From NCBI GenBank assembly GCA_947177005.1, contig CAMWSZ010000159.1, forward strand, positions 1 through 6,891: DNA of 6,891 bases, given 5' to 3'. The stretch is from an uncultured Clostridia bacterium. Lineage in GTDB: Bacteria > Bacillota > Clostridia > Oscillospirales > Oscillospiraceae. Below, in pieces: positions 1-6,140 of this stretch (its first letter is position 1; every line of letters begins with the position of its first letter). The notes under the pieces were generated by a model that was given only the letters and a program-made list of their open reading frames with translations, searched no databases and was not told the DNA's origin. A program made the translations under genes and the position numbers.

Positions 1-1
1 C

Positions 2-130
2 GTGTGGAAGCTCCAGGCGCCCAATCTCTCCGCATGTCCCAAATGCGGTGCAATGCGTCTGTCCCACAGAATGTGCCCCGAGTGCGGTACCTATAACGGC
101 CGTCAGGTCAAGAGCGCCGCGGAAGAATAA
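2..130 (+). CDS. rpmF: 50S ribosomal protein bL32, 3' part (5' end outside window)
   Basis: This is the C-terminal 42 residues of ribosomal protein bL32, a small structural protein of the large ribosomal subunit; its start lies before the window. The visible frame reads VWKLQAPNLSACPKCG and continues to a C-P-E-C pair, ending in TAA at 128-130. Two CxxC pairs (fragment residues 12/15 and 25/28) form the zinc ribbon, so this is the zinc-binding form of L32 rather than the cysteine-free paralogue some bacteria use under zinc shortage. The WKLQ-PNL-CP-CG stretch is characteristic of Firmicutes L32. The gene ends just before a strong intrinsic terminator, so it closes its own transcript. In many Clostridia rpmF is followed by plsX; here it is not. 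Identity is very secure; only the missing N-terminus is unknown. Confidence 0.95.
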   Translation: MWKLQAPNLSACPKCGAMRLSHRMCPECGTYNGRQVKSAAEE

Positions 131-132
131 TC

Positions 133-169
133 AAAAACCGGAGGCTGACAAACAGTCCTCCGGTTTTTT
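133..169 (+). terminator. Intrinsic terminator after rpmF
   Basis: A GC-rich stem, CCGGAGG at 138-144 pairing with CCTCCGG at 157-163, is followed by a T6 run (164-169). The stem is extended outward by A133-137 pairing with T164-168, and a short CTG/CAG pairing tightens the loop. It begins 2 nt after the rpmF stop. The A-tract on the left side means it could also stop transcription from the opposite strand, though no gene is seen there. It separates rpmF from the gdpP unit. Confidence 0.93.
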
Positions 170-311
170 CGCGTTTTTTTCGCCTTATGCCCCGCGTTCC
201 CTCAGCTTTCAGGAACACTTCCCCGGCCTGCGCATAAGATAGCTCAGCATCCAAAACGCTGCACTCTTTTCCCAAATTTTCAGACGCACAGCTTTCCGCT
301 GCCGTCAACTC
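170..311. other. Intergenic spacer without recognisable gene
   Basis: Between the rpmF terminator and the gdpP promoter I see no credible coding frame, RNA gene or repeat. A 74-codon frame on the minus strand (108-332) crosses it, but it lacks a ribosome binding site and runs through the terminator stem, so it is not supported. The stretch is less GC-rich than the flanking genes, as expected for spacer. Confidence 0.6.
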
Positions 312-354
312 AATATTTATTTTTCTTGGCATTACGGAAAAGGTGTGCTATAAT
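311..354 (+). promoter_or_regulatory. Strong sigma-A-type promoter for the gdpP operon
   Basis: The -35 element TTGGCA (326-331, five of six to consensus) is separated by exactly 17 bp from a perfect -10 TATAAT (349-354). The -10 is preceded by TGC (346-348), the extended -10 pattern. Immediately upstream of the -35 lies an almost pure A/T tract (about 312-324) resembling an UP element. Predicted transcription start is near 361, leaving a leader of about 57 nt before the GTG start of gdpP. All core elements are present with ideal spacing, so this is probably a strong constitutive promoter. It is the only convincing promoter I see in the window and may drive everything downstream. Confidence 0.9.
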
Positions 355-401
355 GTCTGGCATACTAGTCCGACACCCCGTTCCGGGCGTGGGATAGAGA
401 G

Positions 402-408
402 AAGGGAG
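402..408 (+). promoter_or_regulatory. Ribosome binding site of gdpP that fixes the GTG start
   Basis: AAGGGAG lies 9 nt before the GTG at 418. It is the only good Shine-Dalgarno match between the promoter and the conserved part of the protein, and it supports starting at 418 rather than at the upstream in-frame GTG at 343, which lies inside the promoter. Confidence 0.85.
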
Positions 409-417
409 ACGCTGTCC

Positions 418-2391
418 GTGCATAAGAAATTGTCGCGGCTGATCGAGCCGAATCTTCAGCCGTATTTCCTCTGCCTGACCCTGTTTATCATCGCCGCTGT
501 CCCTATCCAGCCGCTGCTGGCCGCGGCGGAAGCCCTGGTTATGCTGGTCCTCTATGTGGCCTACCGCCGCCAGCGCTCCCGCCGCCGCCGTTCCGCCATG
601 CAGTACATCGCAACTATTACCGGCGGTGTGGACGCCGTCAACCGCAATACCCTGCTCAATACCCCGCTGCCGGTGGTGGTGTTTCGGGTGAATACCGGGG
701 AGATCATCTGGGCCAATGACGCCTTCATCGACCTGTCTGAAGCCAGCGATGACGTCTTCGATATGAACATCCATGACCTGGCCCCCAATTTCGACTACCA
801 GTGGATCGTTGACGCCAGCCAGCCGGACTGCTGCGTCGAGGCCGGCGGTCGTATCTTCCATGTCTACGGCTCCACCAGCCGTCTGCCCGACGCCAGCCAG
901 ATCGTTACCGCCTACTTCATCGACGTCACCGAGGCCCAAAAGCTTCAGAAAGTCTTTGCGGCCAGCCGGCCGGTGGTGGCGATTTTCGTTCTCGACAACT
1001 ACGAGGAGATGATGAAGGCCGGCGGCGACGCCGCCAAATCCTCCGTGCAGGCCCGCATCGACGGCGAGCTCTTTGACTATACCGCAGGCTCCGGCGGGAT
1101 TCTCCGCAAATATGACCGCGACAGATATTTGTTCATATGCGACGAGCAGTTCTATAACAGGCTGTTGGAGGAAAAGTTTGCCGTGCTGGAATCGGTGCAT
1201 CAGGTCATCAGCGAGGACGGCGTCTCCGCCACACTCTCCATTGGCATCGGCAAGGACTGCAATACCTACGAGGAGGCGTTCAGCTGGGCCGAAAAATCCA
1301 TTGAAATGGCCCTCAGCCGCGGCGGCGATCAGGCCGTTGTCAAGGACAGCCTGGACTATCAGTTCTACGGCGGCAAGTCGAAATCCGCCGAGAAACGCAC
1401 CAAGGTAAAATCCCGCGTCATGGCAAAGGCACTGGGCGAACTGATTGAGGACGCCGGTCAGATCTACGTCATGGGCCACGAATACGCCGATATGGACGCC
1501 GTGGGCGCGGCGGCGGGTATCTGCTGCGCCGCCCGGAAACGGGGTAAAAAAGCCCAGATCGTCATTGATCTGGAGGGCAACAACGCCCGCCCTCTGGTGC
1601 GAAAGCTGGGCTCCGCGGAGGAGTATGACGGCATCTTTATCAGTGGACAGGAGGCGTTTATCCATGCCCAGCCCGGCGCGCTGCTGATCGTCGTGGACAC
1701 CAACCGTCCGGATATGGTGGAGAACCGCCAGCTCCTGGACGCCTGCAACCGTGTCGCCGTCATCGACCACCACCGCCGCGCCGCCACCTATATCGAAAAC
1801 GCGGCCCTGAATTTCCATGACACCTATGCGTCCTCCGCCTCGGAGCTGGTGACGGAGCTGCTGCAATACCTGGTGGAGCCCTCCGACCTTCTGCCAGAGG
1901 AGTCCGAGGCCCTGATGGCCGGGATCATGCTGGATACCAAAAACTTTATCCTCCATACCGGCGCACGTACCTTTGAAGCGGCAGCGTTCCTGCGCCGGGC
2001 CGGGGTGGACACCTCCGACGTCCGCCGCTATTTCCAGAGTGACCTCCCCAGTATGATCCAGCGGTATGATATCATCCGCACCGCGCAGGTGGTCCACGGT
2101 GATATCGCGGTGGCCGTCGCGGAAAAGGACGTCTCCCGCATCACCGCCGCCAAAGCCGCTGACGACCTGCTGACCTTGCAGGGGATTCAGGCGTCCATTG
2201 TGCTCTACCGCCAGGGCGACGGCGTCTCCATGTCCGCACGCTCTCTGGGGGAACCCAATGTGCAGGTCATTCTAGAGGCCCTCGGCGGCGGCGGTAACGC
2301 TACGGCCGCAGGCGGTCATGTCCCGGCTACAGGACTGGATTCCGTCCGGGCGCGCCTGCTGGCGTCCATTCAAAAATATTATGATTCCTAA
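418..2391 (+). CDS. gdpP: Cyclic-di-AMP phosphodiesterase GdpP (DHH family, YybT-like)
   Basis: This membrane enzyme hydrolyses c-di-AMP to pApA and so controls osmolyte and cell-wall homeostasis. From GTG 418 it has 657 residues, close to the roughly 659 of Bacillus subtilis GdpP. Domain order is standard: two N-terminal membrane segments (about 16-34 and 36-49) followed by an Arg-rich stop, a degenerate PAS domain (about 80-160), a degenerate GGDEF domain (about 184-310, with RKYDRDRY at 230-237 where a cyclase signature would be), then DHH and DHHA1 domains. Catalytic motifs are intact: H354-x3-D358-x-D360, D427 in VVDTN, D450-H451-H452, and D506 in MLDTKN. The DHHA1 glycine motif reads GGGGN (623-627), with Asn where His is usual. 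Homologues are inhibited by (p)ppGpp. An upstream frame extension to 343 is rejected because it precedes the predicted transcription start. It leads the rplI-dnaB block, as in many Firmicutes. Function is secure; the effect of the Asn is unknown. Confidence 0.95.
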   Translation: MHKKLSRLIEPNLQPYFLCLTLFIIAAVPIQPLLAAAEALVMLVLYVAYRRQRSRRRRSAMQYIATITGGVDAVNRNTLLNTPLPVVVFRVNTGEIIWANDAFIDLSEASDDVFDMNIHDLAPNFDYQWIVDASQPDCCVEAGGRIFHVYGSTSRLPDASQIVTAYFIDVTEAQKLQKVFAASRPVVAIFVLDNYEEMMKAGGDAAKSSVQARIDGELFDYTAGSGGILRKYDRDRYLFICDEQFYNRLLEEKFAVLESVHQVISEDGVSATLSIGIGKDCNTYEEAFSWAEKSIEMALSRGGDQAVVKDSLDYQFYGGKSKSAEKRTKVKSRVMAKALGELIEDAGQIYVMGHEYADMDAVGAAAGICCAARKRGKKAQIVIDLEGNNARPLVRKLGSAEEYDGIFISGQEAFIHAQPGALLIVVDTNRPDMVENRQLLDACNRVAVIDHHRRAATYIENAALNFHDTYASSASELVTELLQYLVEPSDLLPEESEALMAGIMLDTKNFILHTGARTFEAAAFLRRAGVDTSDVRRYFQSDLPSMIQRYDIIRTAQVVHGDIAVAVAEKDVSRITAAKAADDLLTLQGIQASIVLYRQGDGVSMSARSLGEPNVQVILEALGGGGNATAAGGHVPATGLDSVRARLLASIQKYYDS

Positions 2392-2426
2392 CAAACTCTT
2401 TTTACCTGTATTTTATTGTTTATCAT

Positions 2427-2433
2427 GAGGAGG
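2427..2433 (+). promoter_or_regulatory. Ribosome binding site of rplI
   Basis: GAGGAGG sits 8 nt before the ATG at 2442, a near-perfect site, in a 50-nt T-rich gap after gdpP. The gap is the most AT-rich spot inside the operon, but I could not pair a -35 with a -10 there, so no internal promoter is called. Confidence 0.85.
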
Positions 2434-2441
2434 ATATTACC

Positions 2442-2891
2442 ATGAAAGTCATTTTACAGCAGGATGTCAGCGGCAAGGGCAAGCGCGGACAGTGCGTGGA
2501 GGTTGCGGAGGGCTACGCCCGCAACTACCTGCTCCCCCGCAAGCTGGCCGTCCTCGCCACCGCGGACGCACTCAACACCATGCAGCTGCGCGACAAGGCG
2601 AAAAAGGCCGAGGACACCCGCCTGAAAGCTGAGGCGGAGTCCATCAGCGAAAAACTGAAAAACTGCCCCGTGAAGGTCACCGCCCGCGCCGGTGCCAATG
2701 GAAAACTGTTTGGGGCCGTCACCAGCAAGGAGGTCTCCGACGCCCTCCGCACCCAGCATAACATCGAGCTGGCCAAGCAGAAAATCGTCATGGATGAACC
2801 CATTAAAGCCTACGGCAGCTACCAGCTCAAGGCCAAGCTGGGCTATGAGGTCACCGGAACCATTTATGTAATGGTAGTAGAGGGGAAATAA
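2442..2891 (+). CDS. rplI: 50S ribosomal protein bL9
   Basis: The 149-residue product is ribosomal protein bL9, which binds 23S rRNA near the base of the L1 stalk and helps maintain reading frame. Length matches the family (about 148-150). The N-terminal RNA-binding domain starts MKVILQQDVSGKGKRGQ and contains the conserved G-Y-A-R-N-Y-L-L-P segment (about 29-37). A long charged connecting helix follows (about 45-75), then the C-terminal domain with NGKLFGAVT (about 86-94) and the closing AYGSYQLKAKLGYEVTG region. The start is set by a strong ribosome binding site 8 nt upstream. It sits between gdpP and dnaB, the same order as B. subtilis yybT-rplI-dnaC, and only 7 nt separate its stop from dnaB. 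Nothing unusual is seen; identity is certain. Confidence 0.97.
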   Translation: MKVILQQDVSGKGKRGQCVEVAEGYARNYLLPRKLAVLATADALNTMQLRDKAKKAEDTRLKAEAESISEKLKNCPVKVTARAGANGKLFGAVTSKEVSDALRTQHNIELAKQKIVMDEPIKAYGSYQLKAKLGYEVTGTIYVMVVEGK

Positions 2892-2898
2892 CTTCACT

Positions 2899-4248
2899 AT
2901 GGCAATTGACGAATTGCTTTCCCGCCAGATGCCCCACAATCTGGAGGCGGAACAGGCCGTGCTGGGCGCGATGCTCATCGACGCGGACTGCATCAAGGAC
3001 GTCATGGACAAGCTCCAGCCCGACGACTTCTATATCCAGCAAAACCGGGAAATTTTCGAGACCGTGTACACCATGTTCAGCTACTCCAAGCCCATTGACG
3101 GCGTTACCGTTGCGGATGAGATGCAGAAAAACGGCGTCTATCAGGAGGACGTGACCCGCAGTTATCTGGCTCAGCTGATCGAGATGACACCCACCAGCGC
3201 CAATGTCATGGAATATGTCGCCATTATCCGGGACAAAGCCCTCCTGCGCAGTCTGGCGAAAGCGGCGGGAGAGATCTCGAAAATGGTGCAGGAGGGACTG
3301 GGAGAGGCCGGCGCGATTCTGGAGGCGGCGGAACAGCGGGTGTACTCCATACGCCGGGGCCGCAGCTCTCAGGAGCTGATCCCCATTTCCCAGATGATTA
3401 AACCCTATCTGGACCGCCTCAATGAGCTGGCCGCCGGAAAAACGGATCTGCCCGGCCTGTCCAGCGGCTTTTCCCATGTGGACTATAAAATCCATGGTCT
3501 GAACAAATCGGACCTGATTCTGCTGGCCGCCCGCCCGGGCGTGGGAAAAAGCTCTTTCGCGCTGAATATGGCCCTCAATGTGGCGAAACAAACCGAGAAA
3601 ACGGTGGCGGTATTTTCCCTGGAGATGTCCCGGGAACAGCTGCTGAGCCGGTTAATGGCCTCGGAGGGGCTGATCGACCTGTCCACGCTGGCCACCGGCC
3701 GCCTCTCCAACGACGACTGGGCCAAGCTGACCCATGCCGCCCGCGTCCTGCGCCGGACCGACATCCGCATCGACGACAATCCCATGCTCACCGTGGCGGA
3801 TATGAACGCCAAATGCCGCCGTCTGGACCACCTGGGTCTGGTGGTCATCGACTACCTCCAGCTGATGAGCTCTTCCGGCGGACGCAGCTACGCCGGTGAA
3901 AACCGGCAGCAGGCGGTCAGCGACATCTCCCGTATGCTGAAAATCATGGCAAAGGAATTGAACGTGCCGGTGGTGTGCCTCAGCCAGCTCAGCCGCGCCA
4001 ATGAAAAGCGCGACAATAAACGGCCCATGCTGTCGGACCTGCGCGACTCCGGCGCCATTGAGCAGGATGCGGATATCGTCCTGTTTTTGTACCGCGAGGA
4101 CTACTATAACGAGGAGACCGACAAGAAAAATATTGCCGAATGTATCGTCGCCAAAAACCGCCACGGCGAGACCGGCAAGGTGGCGCTGCGCTGGATGCCC
4201 CAGTATACCACATTCAGTACTGTGGAGATGCGTTTCGATGATGAGTGA
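2899..4248 (+). CDS. dnaB: Replicative DNA helicase DnaB (dnaC of B. subtilis)
   Basis: This is the hexameric ATP-driven helicase that unwinds DNA at the replication fork and recruits primase. The 449 residues match the family. The N-terminal collar domain begins around residue 10 (MPHNLEAEQAVLGAML) and extends to about 110; a linker (about 110-175) precedes the RecA-like motor. Walker A is ARPGVGKSS (211-219, Lys217), the catalytic Glu lies in FSLEM (Glu242), Walker B is VVIDYLQL (315-322, Asp318), and the KNRHGETG segment (419-426) carries the conserved basic residues near the subunit interface. No intein interrupts the P-loop, a common insertion site in this family. The ribosome binding site is weak: AGGGG inside the rplI 3' end, 13 nt from the ATG, so translation may depend on coupling to rplI. 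The 3' end overlaps tilS by 11 nt. Identity is certain. Confidence 0.97.
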   Translation: MAIDELLSRQMPHNLEAEQAVLGAMLIDADCIKDVMDKLQPDDFYIQQNREIFETVYTMFSYSKPIDGVTVADEMQKNGVYQEDVTRSYLAQLIEMTPTSANVMEYVAIIRDKALLRSLAKAAGEISKMVQEGLGEAGAILEAAEQRVYSIRRGRSSQELIPISQMIKPYLDRLNELAAGKTDLPGLSSGFSHVDYKIHGLNKSDLILLAARPGVGKSSFALNMALNVAKQTEKTVAVFSLEMSREQLLSRLMASEGLIDLSTLATGRLSNDDWAKLTHAARVLRRTDIRIDDNPMLTVADMNAKCRRLDHLGLVVIDYLQLMSSSGGRSYAGENRQQAVSDISRMLKIMAKELNVPVVCLSQLSRANEKRDNKRPMLSDLRDSGAIEQDADIVLFLYREDYYNEETDKKNIAECIVAKNRHGETGKVALRWMPQYTTFSTVEMRFDDE

Positions 4249-5545
4249 AGCCCTGACCGTCCGGACCGCCGCCTTCTGCCGCCGCTGGGAGATCCGCAGC
4301 GTGCTCTGCGCCGTCTCCGGCGGACGGGATTCCATGGCCCTGCTGCATATTCTGTGCCATCTCTCCGCGGAAACGGGCCTGCGGGTGTCGGCGGCGCATT
4401 TCAACCACTGCCTCCGCCGGACCGCGGACCGGGACGAGCTGTTTGTCCGGGACTGGTGCCGGGCCCATGGGGTCCCCTTCTATGCCGGACGGGGCGACGT
4501 CCGGGCACAGGCGGCCCGGTCCGGGACAGGCATTGAGGATGCCGCCCGTACCCTCAGATACCAGTTCCTGGAGGAGACCGCCAGCGCCGTCTCCGCGCAA
4601 CACATTGCCACCGCCCACCACCGCGGCGATAATGCGGAGACCGTTTTGCTGCATCTGCTGCGCGGTACAGGCCCGCAGGGGTTAAGCGGTATTCCGCCGG
4701 TGCGGGGACGCATCGTCCGGCCCCTGCTGGAGACCGGCCGCGATGAAATCGACGCTTATATTGCGGAAAACCGGATTCCCTATGTAGAGGACGAGACCAA
4801 TCGGGACCCGGCCTATATCCGCAACCGGGTCCGTTCCGAGGTTTTGCCCCTGCTGGAACAGATCTCTCCCGGCAGTACCGTCCGCATTGCGGCGGCGGCG
4901 GCGCTCCTGCGGGACGAGGACGCCCATTTGCAGGCGGAAGCGGACGCCCTCCTGCCGGAACCGGAAGACGGCTGCATCATGCTGCCTGTCCCGGTGCTGA
5001 AGGGGCAGGATATTGCCATGCAGCGGCGTCTGGTGCGGACAATGGCGCGGCGTCTGGGCGTGACCCCTACAGTACGTCAGACGGAGGCGGCGCTGTCCCT
5101 GACCAGCGGGAAAATATACCATTTGCCCGGCGGATTGGAGGCGGTGCGCCTGCCCCACCGGCTCATCCTCCGCAGGCTCCCGGACCTCCCGCCGCCGCAG
5201 CTGCTGCACACCGGCGTCCAATATTGGGGCCCCTGGCAGATTACGCTGGGCACGGAACCGGCAGGCCCGGACGCCCTTGTGCTGGACGCCGCCGCCGGTC
5301 CGCTGACTGTCGCTGCCTGGGACGGCACCGGCCGTCTTGCGGTGGAAAACGGCAGCCGTTCCCTCAAACGCATTTTTCAGGACTGCGGCATCGCCCCCGA
5401 AAAACGGCGGGAACATCCGGTGCTGTACGCAGACGGAAAACCGGCCGCCGCGCCGGGTGCGGGGGTGGATTGGACGCTGCGCCCGAAAAAGAATAAACCT
5501 GTCATAACAGTCACATTTGCTCCGGCCACCGGAAAAGAAACATAA
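4238..5545 (+). CDS. tilS: tRNA(Ile)-lysidine synthetase TilS
   Basis: TilS is a cytoplasmic ATP-dependent enzyme that converts C34 of the CAU-anticodon tRNA-Ile to lysidine, so that the tRNA reads AUA and is charged with isoleucine. From ATG 4238 it has 435 residues, normal for the family. The PP-loop is SGGRDS (27-32), followed by HFNHCLR, the H-H-R-G-D-N-A-E-T motif (127-135), RYQFL and the RNRVRSEVLPLLE segment that closes the N-terminal domain. The C-terminal domain is recognisable by SLKRIFQDCGIAPEKRREHPVLY near the end, but the R-x-x-G-D motif that usually precedes it is missing. Two adjacent ATGs (4238, 4241) overlap the dnaB stop; GTGGAG at 4222-4227 fits 4238 better. The open frame extends upstream to 4001, but that part has no TilS similarity. 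hpt and ftsH follow, the standard Firmicutes order. Confidence 0.94.
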   Translation: MMSEALTVRTAAFCRRWEIRSVLCAVSGGRDSMALLHILCHLSAETGLRVSAAHFNHCLRRTADRDELFVRDWCRAHGVPFYAGRGDVRAQAARSGTGIEDAARTLRYQFLEETASAVSAQHIATAHHRGDNAETVLLHLLRGTGPQGLSGIPPVRGRIVRPLLETGRDEIDAYIAENRIPYVEDETNRDPAYIRNRVRSEVLPLLEQISPGSTVRIAAAAALLRDEDAHLQAEADALLPEPEDGCIMLPVPVLKGQDIAMQRRLVRTMARRLGVTPTVRQTEAALSLTSGKIYHLPGGLEAVRLPHRLILRRLPDLPPPQLLHTGVQYWGPWQITLGTEPAGPDALVLDAAAGPLTVAAWDGTGRLAVENGSRSLKRIFQDCGIAPEKRREHPVLYADGKPAAAPGAGVDWTLRPKKNKPVITVTFAPATGKET

Positions 5546-5550
5546 GGAGA
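5544..5550 (+). promoter_or_regulatory. Ribosome binding site of hpt, overlapping the tilS stop
   Basis: AAGGAGA overlaps the last two bases of the tilS TAA. The ATG at 5551 directly abuts it and is too close for initiation; the ATG at 5557 has a 6-nt spacer and the one at 5566 a 15-nt spacer. The start at 5557 is therefore preferred. Confidence 0.8.
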
Positions 5551-5556
5551 ATGATT

Positions 5557-6108
5557 ATGGGAAATATGGATCAGGATATCTTGAAAGTGCTCTATACCCA
5601 GGAGGAAATCGCCGCCCGCATCAACACGCTGGGCGCGCAGATGTATAAGGACCTCAAGGACAAAGAACCGCTGTTTATCAGCGTCCTGCGGGGGGCGTTC
5701 ATTTTTATGGCGGACATCGTCCGGGCCTGCCCGGTGCGGTCCGATGTGGAGTTCATCGCCGTGTCGTCCTACGGCAGCGGCACCAGCAGCTCCGGCGCCG
5801 TCAAAATCACCCACGACATCCAGCAGGATATCTCCGGACGGAATCTGGTGGTTATCGAGGACATTTTGGACTCCGGCAATACCCTGCATTTCTTAAAACA
5901 GTACTTCATGACAAAGGGCGCGGCGTCGGTCTCTATCTGCACCCTGATGGACAAGCCCAGCCGCCGGGTAAAACGGATCGTCCCCGACTATGTGGGCTTC
6001 ACGGTCCCGGATGAGTTCGTGGTGGGCTACGGTCTGGATTACTGCCAGAAGTACCGCAATCTCCCCTATATCGGCGTCCTCAAGCCGGAAGTATACGGGG
6101 GCGACTGA
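5557..6108 (+). CDS. hpt: Hypoxanthine phosphoribosyltransferase
   Basis: This purine salvage enzyme transfers ribose 5-phosphate from PRPP to hypoxanthine (usually also guanine), giving IMP and GMP. With the preferred ATG at 5557 it has 183 residues, typical for bacterial HPRT. The PRPP-binding signature is VVIEDILDSGNTL (98-110) with acidic pair Glu101-Asp102 and the D-S-G-N-T loop (105-109). Upstream are the SVLRGAFIFMADI segment and the flexible-loop sequence SSYGSGTSSSG; the C-terminal part has the PDEFVVGYGLDY motif that contacts base and metal. No deviations are seen. It follows tilS with its ribosome binding site on the tilS stop, so the two are probably translated from one message. 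In B. subtilis the homologue is inhibited by (p)ppGpp and has been reported to complex with TilS and activate ftsH; whether this holds here is unknown. Confidence 0.96.
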   Translation: MGNMDQDILKVLYTQEEIAARINTLGAQMYKDLKDKEPLFISVLRGAFIFMADIVRACPVRSDVEFIAVSSYGSGTSSSGAVKITHDIQQDISGRNLVVIEDILDSGNTLHFLKQYFMTKGAASVSICTLMDKPSRRVKRIVPDYVGFTVPDEFVVGYGLDYCQKYRNLPYIGVLKPEVYGGD

Positions 6109-6125
6109 GCAAACAAGCGCAATGT

Positions 6126-6132
6126 AAAGGAG
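6126..6132 (+). promoter_or_regulatory. Ribosome binding site of ftsH that supports a TTG start
   Basis: AAAGGAG lies 8 nt before TTG 6141. The next in-frame ATG (6168) has only a poorer GAGGAAAG site (6151-6158) and would remove the basic residues before the first membrane segment. Confidence 0.8.
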
Positions 6133-6140
6133 TGGACCCT

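Noticed and set aside
48..242. 64-codon plus-strand frame starting inside rpmF
   Set aside because: It overlaps rpmF out of frame, crosses the terminator stem, and its sequence looks like random translation.
108..332. 74-codon minus-strand frame in the spacer before gdpP
   Set aside because: No ribosome binding site precedes its ATG, it runs through the rpmF terminator and into rpmF, and its start lies on the -35 element of the gdpP promoter.
343..417. N-terminal extension of gdpP to GTG 343
   Set aside because: The codons lie within and just after the promoter, largely before the predicted transcript start; there is no ribosome binding site and the length would exceed the family norm.
310..2097. 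595-codon open frame on the minus strand, antisense to gdpP
   Set aside because: It is codon-aligned with gdpP, so its stops can only come from TTA, CTA or TCA codons in gdpP, which are rare in GC-rich genes. The predicted product has no recognisable motif, and gdpP is unambiguous. The same codon alignment explains the long antisense frames at 2851-3591, 4682-5416 and 6174-6629.
2392..2441. Internal promoter in the T-rich gap before rplI
   Set aside because: The gap is AT-rich, but no -35 and -10 pair with acceptable spacing could be assembled.
3500..3560. Possible intein at the DnaB P-loop
   Set aside because: The Walker A region is uninterrupted and the protein is of normal length.
4001..4237. 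N-terminal extension of the tilS frame into dnaB
   Set aside because: The extra 79 codons are out-of-frame translation of dnaB with no TilS similarity; true TilS begins about 25 residues before the SGGxDS loop, which fits 4238.
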